64,000 nt of DNA from Adenanthera pavonina (Eukaryota > Streptophyta > Magnoliopsida > Fabales > Fabaceae). A program made the position numbers and the translations under genes. The notes below the pieces were generated by a model that saw only the letters and a program-made list of their open reading frames with translations, had not been told where the DNA came from and made no database searches. The first letter of the stretch is position 1; each line of letters opens with the position of its first letter. Where the stretch lies: contig JAIVEN010000010.1 of the NCBI GenBank assembly GCA_026686845.1, positions 38,414,001-38,478,000 on the forward strand, written 5' to 3'. Below are positions 46,369 through 57,559 of the stretch, piece by piece.

Positions 46369-46858
46369 TAAAAAAGTAAATCCTTGGATGTCTTTTTAAC
46401 TTTCTCTTTTGTCCATAATGGATATCTTTCTAACTTAATAAGAGACGACAAGATAAAATTTGTGCATGCGTTATTAGCATGATAATTATTTTTGGCCACT
46501 GATAGGCAATTACTCTAAAAATATATAGTATCTTATGAGATGCTTCTAAGTATACCATAATGATACTGTAAGAGAATAATGAATCTCACAAGGTCCATGT
46601 TAGGTTTGAGAAAGTTTTAGACATGGGAAAAACAGCTCTTAAATATTTAGGAAAACATACATAAATAGATTTAATATTACTTTTGATTTAAAACTATAAG
46701 TTTGTGAGTTATTCAATTATATAAAACGTAAGGTGTGTTTTTAAATTTTCACTCACATTTGATTCAAATACAAGACTTTCCACTTCTTATATGATTTGTT
46801 AGATCAATTCATTCGATATAACCAAAAAAAGGAAAATAAATTCAATTCAGTACGTATC

Positions 46859-47399
46859 TGTTCCGTCCAAAAAAACTGAGAAACTATAATATTCCGTCAA
46901 AAACCAAGAAACTATTCCACCTCCCGAATGCAGTGCCCCCCTTTACCTTTATCTTTTTTCCTTTTATTCACCATCTCCTGACCGTTAAGATTCAACCGTC
47001 TTCGCCCTGTAATCCCTAATTTATCGGGATATTTCATCAATTGCCATTATGGAGTATCACGCTCTTTTAGTATGATCCCTGATTTTTCGCCCTGCAGTTA
47101 TGATTCCGTAACTGTTATGATCTCATAACTGTTACTCCTAGCCGGGTGTTTTTAAAGTAAAACAGTTTTCGTGGAGAAACCCGTATATGACCGAGATATT
47201 GTTCAGTCGGACGATCATTTGGCCATACAATTACTCGGCCCTATCATTCGATAACCGATGTATTACTCGGTTCGTTGCGCTTAAGCTCGGCCTCCGAATT
47301 ATAGCTCGGTATATATGAGCCCGGAAAGAGGGAAAGCTTCAAAAGGGCGTCCATCCACCTCGGACTTGTAATCTCGGCATACTCATTTTGGCCCGCACA
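46859..47399 (-). repeat. 3' LTR of Retand-like copy 2
   Basis: On the plus strand from 'tgttccgtccaaa' to 'ggcccgcaca'. It is 22 bp longer than the copy 1 LTR, largely because of an imperfect duplication of the first about 30 bp (ttccgtc...gaaactat twice). Confidence 0.92.
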
Positions 47400-47872
47400 C
47401 TAGCCCCCCGAGCCTCGAGTCCACTCTGGATGAGAGGGTTCTGAATCGTGTGGTCGACTAAAAACTGGCTTTTTGAATTTAGATCGCTCCATTTCCTTAA
47501 GGATTCCAGAACCTTCCCATAGGCTCTTTGACGTTTTGGTTTCTGAAACGGTAAGGTGCTTTCACGTACAACTGCGTGCAGTGTTATTTAATGCTGCGTC
47601 TTTTCGTCAGCCAAATCACGCTCCCCAATGGTGACGATTGGCTCCCCCAAAGTCATGATTATTTTGCTCATTTTCGAGGAGGAGTATACGTATTGGACTT
47701 GGGTGCTCATCCTTTTGTTCCAACCTACCTCCGCTTTTCATTTTCTCTGAATCTCTTCGTCGTTTTGGCCTCCTTTTCCTTGCCCCTTCCGTCATTTTTT
47801 CAGGTACGCCCTCTTCTGTGTTTTTCCCTTTTCTCAAGTACTTCACACTATTCTATACCTTTCCTTCCTACC

Positions 47873-49827
47873 ATGAGTTCAAACCGAGGATCCGAGGCAT
47901 CGGCTGGGTCGTCCTCTCATCGAATCATGATTGAGAGGGAAGTTCTGGGCATTGGAGAAGAACCTTCACCATCGCACTCTTCCTTCCCTAGCACAGAATT
48001 GAATTTTCATCCGGCTGACTTTCCGACCGAAAGGGAGGCTTCATCTTCGGCTACTGCTGTGCAAATGGCCGTCCAAAACCCCAGAAAGGTCACTTCCAGA
48101 GTTCGGAGAGACCCAGTTCCTGATATTCGGCTTCCGGGATATTATTGGGTAAAAGGAGAAGTTGGATCTTACCATTCTAAATTTCGGACTGCCGAATCCA
48201 TTGTGGAGCTGAGGAAGTCGATTTCTCTGGCTAGCACACAAACAGAAGAGGCTGTGATTGCCGAGCCGTGTGCTGAAGATGAGCACGTGTTCTTATCTGC
48301 GTTGCCGGTACAAACGCATTTTACATACATGTACAGAACATTATTTGAATCATTGGGAATTGGTCTTCCTTTCTCGGAGTTCGAGTGTGCTGTTTTAAGG
48401 GCGCTGAACGTCGCTCCGACTCAGCTTCATCCCAACAGTTGGGCGTTTCTGAAAGCTTTCGAGGTCCTGTGCGGAAGATTAAATATGACACCGACCGCCC
48501 TAAAATTTCTCTACTACTATCAAATCCGATTTGGAAATAAAATCGGCTGGATTTCCCTTAGTGGTATGAATAAGAAGGGGATAATCGGTCCGTATACCTA
48601 GTCATATAAAGACTTTAAAGGAAGTTTCTTCAAAGTGCGCCCAGCCGAGGGATTCTCGGACATGTTCTTCGATGAGGAGGGGCGGCCCAGGTTTCCTCTT
48701 TATTGGACTCGAACTCCGATTAAGTTCCACTCCTGGAGTTACGAGGATATGTCGGCATCCGAAAAGGAGGATGTCGGCAAGTTAAATAAATTACCTCGTC
48801 CTCTAAACTGCAAAATCCTACTTAGGCTTCCTTACTCTTCAACTCCTAATAAAGATTTTAAACTTGAGTGCTGATTTTCTTTTATCTTGTGCTACCATAC
48901 TTACTTCAGCTTCTAATATATGTTTTCTATTTTGCAGTGGTGATGGGGAAGTTTAACTGGCGTTCGATAAAACACATGGCCCCATTAGCAGGACCAAGTG
49001 CCGAGAAGTCGCAGGCTTACCCTGATAAAGAAGAGCGAGGTCGTGCCGAAGTAATAGCAACAACTGAAGTTGTTGAAATTCCTTCCTCTTCACGAAGCCC
49101 CCCGAGCAAACGTGCTCGACTTCTGACCACCGACGAGGAGCTTGTATCTTCAGCTCACCAATCTCTCCTGCCTTCTCCTGTTAGACGCTCACCTTCAGGC
49201 ATTGATCCAAACATTGCCAAGCTTTTCAAGAGTAGCGTTCTGGAAATAGGTGACAAAGAGACCTTGCAGCGATTGGGTCCCAAGGCTGTTTTGGAATCCA
49301 TGTCGGCTATATGCCTGCGTGCTGCTAACATGGCCTCGTTTTGTGGGGAGGAATTTGAGGAAAGCGACCGCCGTCTGAAAGCTGCTAAGGCCGAGCTTCT
49401 GGAATTAACCAACGCGAAGGATAAGGCTTCCTCGGAGCTTGCCGAAGCTTCAAAGTCTCAAGCAGCTCTTCTTCGGCAGGTTGAAGAACTGAGAGGGTCC
49501 CTCGCTACTGCCGAGATGAAAATGCAAGTGGTCGAGAAGGAGCGGGATGCCCTGATGACTGAGGTTGCTTGGGCAAAGAACGTTGAAGCCGAATCCTCGG
49601 CCCTTGCTGCTAATTTGCAGAAGGATTTGGAACAAGCAAAGAAAAAACAGGCCGAGCTTGAGGCTGACGTTCAGGAAGCCGTGCAACAAATAATGAAGGA
49701 GCACGTAGAGGGCTTCCATAAGGCACTTCGTCAAGTGCATCTTTTCTTGCCGAAAATTGAGCTCTCGGCATTTGATGTAAATAAAGACGTCAAAGATGGT
49801 ATGCTTGTGGATGAGGAAGAATTGTAG
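47873..49827 (+). pseudogene. Antisense gene of Retand-like copy 2
   Basis: Relative of 29066-31020. Exon 1 starts at the ATG at 47873 (MSSNRGSEAS). A TAG at 48599-48601 interrupts it, then the frame continues to about 48873, keeping the tryptophan codon lost in copy 1. The intron donor of copy 1 (cacgtgagt) is changed here (acttgagt), while the acceptor 'ttttgcag' (48937) is kept. Exon 2 (48938-49827) is open with the same coiled coil and acidic end. The lesions differ between the copies, so each was open in its ancestor. Confidence 0.65.
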
Positions 49828-49964
49828 GAAATGTTCCTACAGCTTCGGACTGCCCATCTCCTTGACTGTCTATTTCTTTTCTTTACTTTGATGTATTGTT
49901 CAGACTTATTTCAAATCTATAGTAACAATCTTTTGTTGGTTCCTGACGACCTAACCGCGCTCTC

Positions 49965-50480
49965 GACCAAGATTTAATTTAACCTCTTGGTTCATTCTTA
50001 ACCGAGTTTATGATAGAAACCTTGGTTCATATTTGACCAAGTTTCAATTCCCCGATTCAAACTTGACCAAATTTAATTCGAGTGCCCGGTTCAAACTTGA
50101 CCGATTTTAATTCGAGTGCCCGGTTCAAACTTGACCGATTTTAATTCGAGTGCTCGGTTCAAACTTGACCGAGATAGATGAATGTAATGACAAAGAATAC
50201 TCAGTTCAAACTTGACCGAATTTTATTCGAATGCTCGGTTCATACTTGACCGAATTTTTAACAAATTTTTGGTTCAGACTTGACCAAATTTAATTAGATT
50301 GCTCGGTTCATACTTGACCGAGATAGATGAATGTAATGACAAAGAATACTCGGTTCAAACTTGACCGAATTTTATTCGAATGCTTGGTTCATACTTGACC
50401 GAATTTTCAACAAATTTTTGGTTCAGACTTGACCAAATTTAATTCGATTGCTCGGTTCATACTTGACCGAGATAGATGAA
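49965..50480. repeat. TTGACC-rich tandem array, copy 2, with 149-bp higher-order unit
   Basis: About 34-bp half-units built on 'ggttcaaacttgaccga', with 13 TTGACC hexamers. From 50173 a larger 149-bp unit (starting gatagatgaatg) repeats twice, with a third start at 50471. The array is organised differently from the 66-bp array of copy 1, so amplification was independent. Confidence 0.8.
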
Positions 50481-50626
50481 TACAATCGTGACAAAGAATT
50501 TCCTTTATTGAAGTAGGTAGGCATGCCTCATCAAAACCTTCTCGGCCAAAACCCTTTTTAACAAATCTTTTGGGACAAAAGACCGAGTTAGGAAAAAGAG
50601 TACCTTGCCCTCCTTGCATACATCAA

Positions 50627-53600
50627 CTAACTAAAATAATTTTTGAGGTAAGATGCATTCCATGTCCTAGGGATTGCTTCTCCTGACAGCTTTTCTAATC
50701 TATATGATCCGTTGCCCAACGCTTCAGTAACCCGGTAAGGTCCTTCCCAATTTGCAGCTAGTTTTCCCTCGCCGATGTTCTTCCTTGCTTCACTTTGCTT
50801 TCTCCAAACGAGGTCTCCACTGACAAAACTTCTTGGCTTAAGCCTAGAATTATAACGCCGAGCCGCTCTTTGCTTACAAGCTTCTTCTTGTATACGTGCA
50901 TTTTCCCTGACCTCTTCGGATAGATCTAGTTCAACTTCCATGTTTTCCTGGTTCATATGTTGGTCGGGAAATATTCGCCTAAAGGACGGCTCTCCCACTT
51001 CCACCGGGATCATTGCGTCTGCTCCAAAAGTCAACCTAAAAGGAGTTTCTTTGGTGCTTGACTGAGGTGTGCAGCGATAGGCCCAGAGGATGCTCGGCAA
51101 TTCCTCGGCCCAAGCCCCCTTCGCCCTTCCCAATCTCTTTTTGAGTTCTCCGAGGATAACCTTGTTCGCCGCTTCTGCCTGTCCATTAGTTTGGGGATGC
51201 TCGACCGAAGACACTCGATGCTTGATACCGAGCTGTTCATAGAATTGCTTCAAGTTTCCATCAATAAACTGCCTTCCATTATCTGTAATTACCGAGTGAG
51301 GAATCCCATACCGACAGATAATATTCCTCTATACGAATTTCCGTACTTGCTGTGCCGTGATCTTAGCTAATGATTCCGCCTCAATCCATTTAGTGAAGTA
51401 GTCTATGCCTACTAGTAAGAACTTGACTTGCCCTTTGCCCATCGGAAATGGTCCGAGAATATCCATTCCCCAGATCATGAATGGCCACGGAGACGTCATT
51501 GTGTGTAATTCTTCTGGCGGTGCATGGTGCAGACTACCAAACCTTTGGCACTCATTACACTTCTTACTATACTCGGTGCAATCAGCTCGCATAGTGGGCC
51601 AATAATAACCGGCCCGGATTACTCTTGCTGCCATAGATCTTCCACCAGTATGCATCCCACACACTCCTTCATGGATTTCGCTCATAACATACTTCGCCTG
51701 TTCAATAGTGAGACATTTTAAAAGGGGAGTTGAGAATCCTCGCCTGTATAAATCTCCTCCCATTATTATGTAATGGGAAGACTTCATCTTCAACCTTCTC
51801 GCTTCATTCTGGTTGCTGGGTAAGGTCCCTTCGGCCAGATAGTTCCAAATAGGGGTCATCCAATCCCGATCCGAGCTGTCTCCGACCATAACCTGATCAA
51901 GATCAACACTGGGCTGATGTATTGTTTCCCTAATGATCGTCTCATGTTGCCCGAGTTTCTTGACATTAGCCAATCTAGATAGCAGGTCAGCTCGAGAATT
52001 CTCTTCTCTTGGAATATGCTCAATCGCAAATTCTTGAAAGCATTCAGCCAATCATTTTACCTTGTCCAAATACCTTGCCAGCTGTGGATCTTTAGCCTGG
52101 TAAGCTCCCGAGACTTGTTCAGAAACTAACTGTGAGTCACTCCGACACCTTACCTGCCTCGCTCCCACCTCTTTAGCTAATTTTAAACCCGCAATGAGAG
52201 CTTCGTACTCGGCCTGGTTGTTCGTGACTGAGAAATCGATTTTGAGAGACTGCTCCAAAGTTAATCCACCAGGTCCTTCAAGAATGATTCCCGCTCCGCT
52301 CCCCTTAGTGTTGGAGGAGCCATCTACGTAAAGTATCAATCGGGCCTCGTCCTTGGAATCGACGGATGGAGTAAGTTCAGCGACGAAATCAGACAGACAT
52401 TGCGCCTTAATTGGCCCTCTAGGCTCGTTTCTTATGCCGAATTCTGACAACTCAATAGACCACGAGATCATTCGTCCAGCTAATTCGGGTTTCCTCAGGA
52501 CCTGCTTTACGGGGTGGTCGGTTTTCACAATAACCTCGTGACTTTGAAAATAAGGTCGTAACCTTCTTGCCGATGTGACCAGAGCCAAAGCTAACTTTTC
52601 GATAGTCTGATACCTTGTTTCTGCTTCGTGCAGTATTCGGCTGATGAAATATACAGGTATCTGCTGCTTGCCGATCTCTTGTACCATCACCGAGCTTATT
52701 GCATGATCAGTTACCGACATATACAGTAGCAATTCTTTATTGGGGGTCGGCCGATTAAGAATCGGTGGTGCCGAAAAGAAGCCTTTGAAATTCTGAAACG
52801 CCTGCTCGCATTCCTCATTCCACTCGTACCGCGCGACCTTCTTAAGCAACTTGAAGAACGGCCTAGCTTTCTCTGCTAACCTTGGTATAAAACGTGATAG
52901 TGAAGCTAGTCGCCCTGTCAGTTTCTGCACTTCTTTTATGTTGTGGGGGCTTCTCATGTCAATAATAGCTCGGCATTTATCGGGATTGGCTTCAATTCCC
53001 TGATGTGTTAACATAAATCCTAAGAACTTCCCTCAATTTACTCCAAATACACATTTCTCAGGATTTAACCTCATGTTGTACTTCCGTATTCTTCCGAACA
53101 CCTCCCCAAGGTCGGCAGCATGTTTAGAAGGATCTTCAGACTTCACTACCATGTCGTCAACATACACTTCAAGGTTTCTCCCAATCTGATCCTGAAATAT
53201 TTTATCCATCAACCGTTGGTAGGTAGCCCCAGCATTCTTCAATCCAAACGGCATCACCTAATAACAATAATTAGCATTCTCAGTCATGAACGTCGTTTTC
53301 TCATCGTCAGGGGGGTACATCCTTATCTGATTATACCCGGAGTAGGCATCCAAAAAATTAAGCAGACCACACCCTGACGCTCCATCTACAAGCCGATCTA
53401 TGCTCGGGAGGGGGTATGTATCTTTCGGGTATGACTTGTTTAGGTCGGTGTAATCCGTGCACATTCTCCACCTTCCATTTGCCTTCTTCACGAGCACCAC
53501 ATTGGCCAACCACGTTGTATACTCAATCTCTCAGATGAACCCAGCATCAATCAACTTTACAGTTTCTTCCCTCATTGCCTTCCGCCTTTCCTCGCCTACC

Positions 53601-55888
53601 CGCCTTTTCCTTTGCACTATCGGCTTAGCTTCAGGGTACACCGCAAGTTTGTGGCATAAAAAATTTGGATCTATTCCCGGCATATCTGAAGAAGTCCATG
53701 CAAACAAATCAGCATTGTCCTTCAACATCTTTGTTATCTGCTCCTTGATCTCACCCCCAAGTTTACTTCCTAGGCTAGTGCATCGGTCTTCACCGGCGAG
53801 CTGAAATTTCTGTAATTCTTCGATAGGCCTTGGCCTTTGGTCATGCGCATCAAGTCGAGGATCAAGCTCCACCAAGTTTACTGATGCTGTATCCTTTTTC
53901 ATACGTTCACTGCCACCAACCACCCTTCCCCTGGTGACTTTCAGACTATCCACATAACATTGTCTTGCAACCTTTTGATCAGCCTTTATTGCGACTATGT
54001 CCCCGGTGATCGATGGAAACTTCATTGTAAGATGCAATGTGGAAACCACGGCGCCGAGCTCATTTAACGCAGGTCGACCTATCAAAATATTGTAAGAAGT
54101 TATTGCATCAATTATAAGGTATCTGACCATAATGGTTTTTGATCAGAGATCTCCACGGAAGGTGGTCAACAGCTCCACGTATCCTCGGGTATGAACCTGT
54201 TCTCCTGCAAAGCCGACTAACGGGTCGGGATAAGGCTTGATCGTTTCCTCAGGTATCCCAAGCTTCTGGAAAGTGGAATAATACAAGATATCCGCGGAGC
54301 TCCCCTGGTCTATCAGTGTCTTTCTGACGACATAATTGGCCACCTCCACTGAAATCACCATGGGGTCGTCCTGATTAGGATCAACTCCCTCGAAATCCTC
54401 ATCCGAAAAGGTGATGGGCGGAGAACTCCGGGGCACTCGGTGCATCGTCGCATTTACCGCCCGAATGTTCCTCAAGTGTCTTCTCCTGGCCGAGCTGGTT
54501 GCTCCTCCTCCGGCAAACCCTCCTGCTATAGTATTGATAACCCCTCTGATTCTGTTCCCTTCCCTGCTTCGAGTGTCGTCTGGCTGCACTCTTTCCTTAT
54601 TCGGTTGCCGAGGTTCCTCTTGACCTCGGGTCTGACCTCTACCACGACCTCTTCCACTATAAGAAGGTCGACTTCCGTGACCCCTCTGTATAAAGTTGCC
54701 GAGATGCCCGGCCTGGATCAGTTCCTCAATCTTGTCTCGTAATGTCCAGCACTCCTCGGTGGTGTGACCATAATTGCGATGGTACCTGCAATGCTTTGAC
54801 TGATCCGCCATCTCCGGGGTATGTCCGGGAACTGGGAGCCGTATCAATTCGGTATTGCAGGCTTCTTCCAAAATTCGAGCACGGTTGGTGTTTAGTGGAG
54901 TATAGAAGTCATACTTCAGTCCCCGACTAATACCTTCTCTCTTAAACTTCCCCTTTTCTAACGTCGGCCTCAGACTTCCACGGCTGCTTGATTCAGTTTG
55001 CTTGTCAAGATCAGTCCTGACCCTATTTCTATACTTTGACACCTCCTCCATTTGTATATATCCAGCTGCACGATTTCTAAGCTCATCCATGTCAGCAGGT
55101 GGTTTTCGACATAGGTGGTCGGCAAACGGCCCCGGCTTGAGAGCCATCAGCATCGTGTGCATAGCTACCTCAGGATTTAGATCCCGGATCTTTACCGAGA
55201 CTGATGAGAAGCGCTCCATAAAACTCCTTACGGATTCATCCTTCTCCTGTCGCAAGTTTACCAACGCAGCCGAGGTAAGCTGGTGAGGTCGGCTGGTAGC
55301 GTACTGCGTGCTGAATTTATTGACCAAGGTTTCAAAACAATCAATAGATCGTGATGGGAGTCGGGTATACCAACTCAGAGCCGCTCCTTTCAAGGACGTA
55401 GGGAAAACCCTACATAAAACTGCATCCTCATTTGTAAACAGATTCACCTGCGTAACATACGCATCCACATGCTCATTAGGATCAGTAGTACCGTCATATC
55501 TTTCTAAATTTAAACCCTTCCATCCCTTTGGCAATGGCGTCTCCATGATACCATCAACGAACGGATGTCTCCGGGCAGCCTGCTTGTCCCCTCGCAAATT
55601 GTCAATGTTGGTCTCTGAATGGTGTGTTTCCTCCAGTCGGCTTCCTTGATAATGTGACCGCTGAGCTTCCCTGTTGATATTCCCCCGTTCCCCTCCTCGA
55701 TGAAGAGAAGTACCTTCATGATAGCGTTCCTGCTCCAACTGTCTGTTCCTCTCACGCATCTCCTCGTTCTCTTTTCTTAATACCTCCATCTCCTCACGCA
55801 TTGCCCGAATGACAGGGTGGTCCTCCAAAGAAGGCCTGTCTTCAGAACGTCGTTCTCCTGCAGCCGCACTGCTTCTGGTTCGCACCAT
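50627..55888 (-). pseudogene. gag-pol: Gag-Pol of Retand-like copy 2, six nonsense codons
   Basis: Same domain order and ends as copy 1 (MVRTRSSAA at 55888 to ending LKNYFS at 50627). In-frame stops on the minus strand at 54143-54145 (after protease), 53531-53533, 53258-53260 and 53033-53035 (reverse transcriptase region), 52052-52054 (end of archaeal-type RNase H) and 51329-51331 (integrase). No frameshift is needed between them, so the frame has full length but many point lesions. The YVDDMVV motif and the integrase HPQTNGQAE are kept. Confidence 0.9.
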
Positions 55889-55942
55889 AATCCTTGGTGG
55901 TGGTGGGATAGTTTTCCTCGGCCTCACGGTGGGCGCCAAAAA

Positions 55943-56483
55943 TGTTCCGTCCAAAAAAACTGAGAAACTATAATATTCCGTCAAAAACCAAGAAACTATT
56001 CCACCTCCCGAATGCAGTGCCCCCCTTTACCTTTATCTTTTTTCCTTTTATTCACCATCTCCTGACCGTTAAGATTCAACCGTCTTCGCCCTGTAATCCC
56101 TAATTTATCGGGATATTTCATCAATTGCCATTATGGAGTATCACGCTCTTTTAGTATGATCCCTGATTTTTCGCCCTGCAGTTATGATTCCGTAACTGTT
56201 ATGATCTCATAACTGTTACTCCTAGCCGGGTGTTTTTAAAGTAAAACAGTTTTCGTGGAGAAACCCGTATATGACCGAGATATTGTTCAGTCGGACGATC
56301 ATTTGGCCATACAATTACTCGGCCCTATCATTCGATAACCGATGTATTACTCGGTTCGTTGCGCTTAAGTTCGGCCTCCGAATTATAGCTCGGTATATAT
56401 GAGCCCGGAAAGAGGGAAAGTTTCAAAAGGGCGTCCATCCACCTCGGACTTGTAATCTCGGCATACTCATTTTGACCCGCACA
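55943..56483 (-). repeat. 5' LTR of Retand-like copy 2
   Basis: Same length as 46859-47399 with about three differences by eye. The adjacent inside has the same 'ggcgcccaccgtgagg' primer-binding region as copy 1 with one change. Confidence 0.92.
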
Positions 56484-57205
56484 GTATCATTGCAATCATT
56501 TGATTGATTTGATTCTCTCGTCTTATGTTAATGGTTTTGTTTTCTTGCCGAAAACCTCAAAACAAGATAATGTTACACTAGGAAACAACACGGCAGCAAT
56601 CAAACATGGCTGGATGCCGAGTTCTCTAAGGATTGAACTATATAAATCTATTTACCTGGTCAGTGGAATCCTGAAGGTCCTACTCTTAAACACCAATCTC
56701 CCACACTACTTTTGCACAATATTTAGAGTGATGGCAATAATTAAATAGAGGAAATTATATTTAAGGATGAAATTAACCACAAAGAAAGGCTTGTGACTAA
56801 TCAAAAGTGTTTAAAATTGGAAGATTGAGTAGTAGAAGTGAAAAAATAAATATTTAAAGATTAATTAACCATGATTTGCATGATAATTTAAAAGAAACAA
56901 TGCCTTAATTTGGTCTTGAATATTGTTTAACTATATTAGTGACATGCACTAATCTGGTCTTGAATTTTTTTTTAATATTTTGAATAAATAATTAATAATC
57001 AATGCCCAAGGTCGGACATTAAATTGCCAATTTCCTTGACTATTTATGCACAATATTTAGAGTACGTAGTAATAAAAGTAAATCACACCAAACTAGCTCC
57101 ATAAAAGATACTGATGCTACCAATATAGTCTAGTATTTTGTTAAAAAATATTAGTAATGCAGGGAGTTCATTTCTTTCAGAATAATTTCGCACTGCCACC
57201 ATACC

Positions 57206-57229
57206 TATATATATATATATATATATATA
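57206..57229. repeat. (TA)n microsatellite
   Basis: Twelve or so TA units in the intron before the terminal exon of module gene B, at the place matching 12010-12035. Confidence 0.85.
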
Positions 57230-57559
57230 ATATCATATAACAGAATGATAGTGGAGAGATTTTATAACTGGTTGACTTCTCCTGGGTTGGGTTCCGAGTA
57301 GTGTAGTTTCCAGACATGCAATAATTATTTCAGATTATGATGCAGTCCTCGTTTCCTGTTGGAACCGACTTCCATAGTTCAATACCTTGAGTATAGGGAG
57401 CAGCAGATGAAACGTGAAGAGATAGAAGAGTTTTTGGATGAGTTAGCTTTGGCTAGCGTTGAGACCAGGCCGAGAGTTCGCAGATTCAATGAAATCAAAA
57501 CCCCACCTATTGCCTCCCGTAGCGTTTCTGCGAAAGCAGGGAAAAGAATTCAGAAATAA

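Larger units (their letters stand above)
46859..56483 (-). mobile_element. Tat/Retand-like Ty3/Gypsy retrotransposon, copy 2
   Basis: Same plan as copy 1 on the minus strand. Two 541-bp LTRs (46859-47399, 55943-56483) with about three differences by eye, and target duplication 'gtatc' (46854-46858, 56484-56488). Arm A of the segmental duplication holds the empty site, one 'gtatc' at 11295-11299. Gag-pol has six nonsense codons and the antisense gene has a stop and a lost intron donor, so the element is not autonomous even though its LTRs are close to identical. Confidence 0.92.
45654..57559 (+). pseudogene. Module gene B, paralogue of module gene A, broken
   Basis: Exon relatives: 45654-45708 (donor GT changed to CT), 45793-45914 (open, EPSSED to ENLR), the 11116-type exon missing, 56551-56676 (acceptor CAG changed to CCG and 5 bp lost, shifting the frame), and the terminal exon 57346-57559, which is open to the same KRIQK stop. 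The Retand-like element 46859-56483 sits in the middle, at the place matching about 11295 of gene A. Splice-site loss, frameshift and a 9.6 kb insertion make a functional transcript unlikely, though the terminal exon alone is well kept. Confidence 0.7.
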
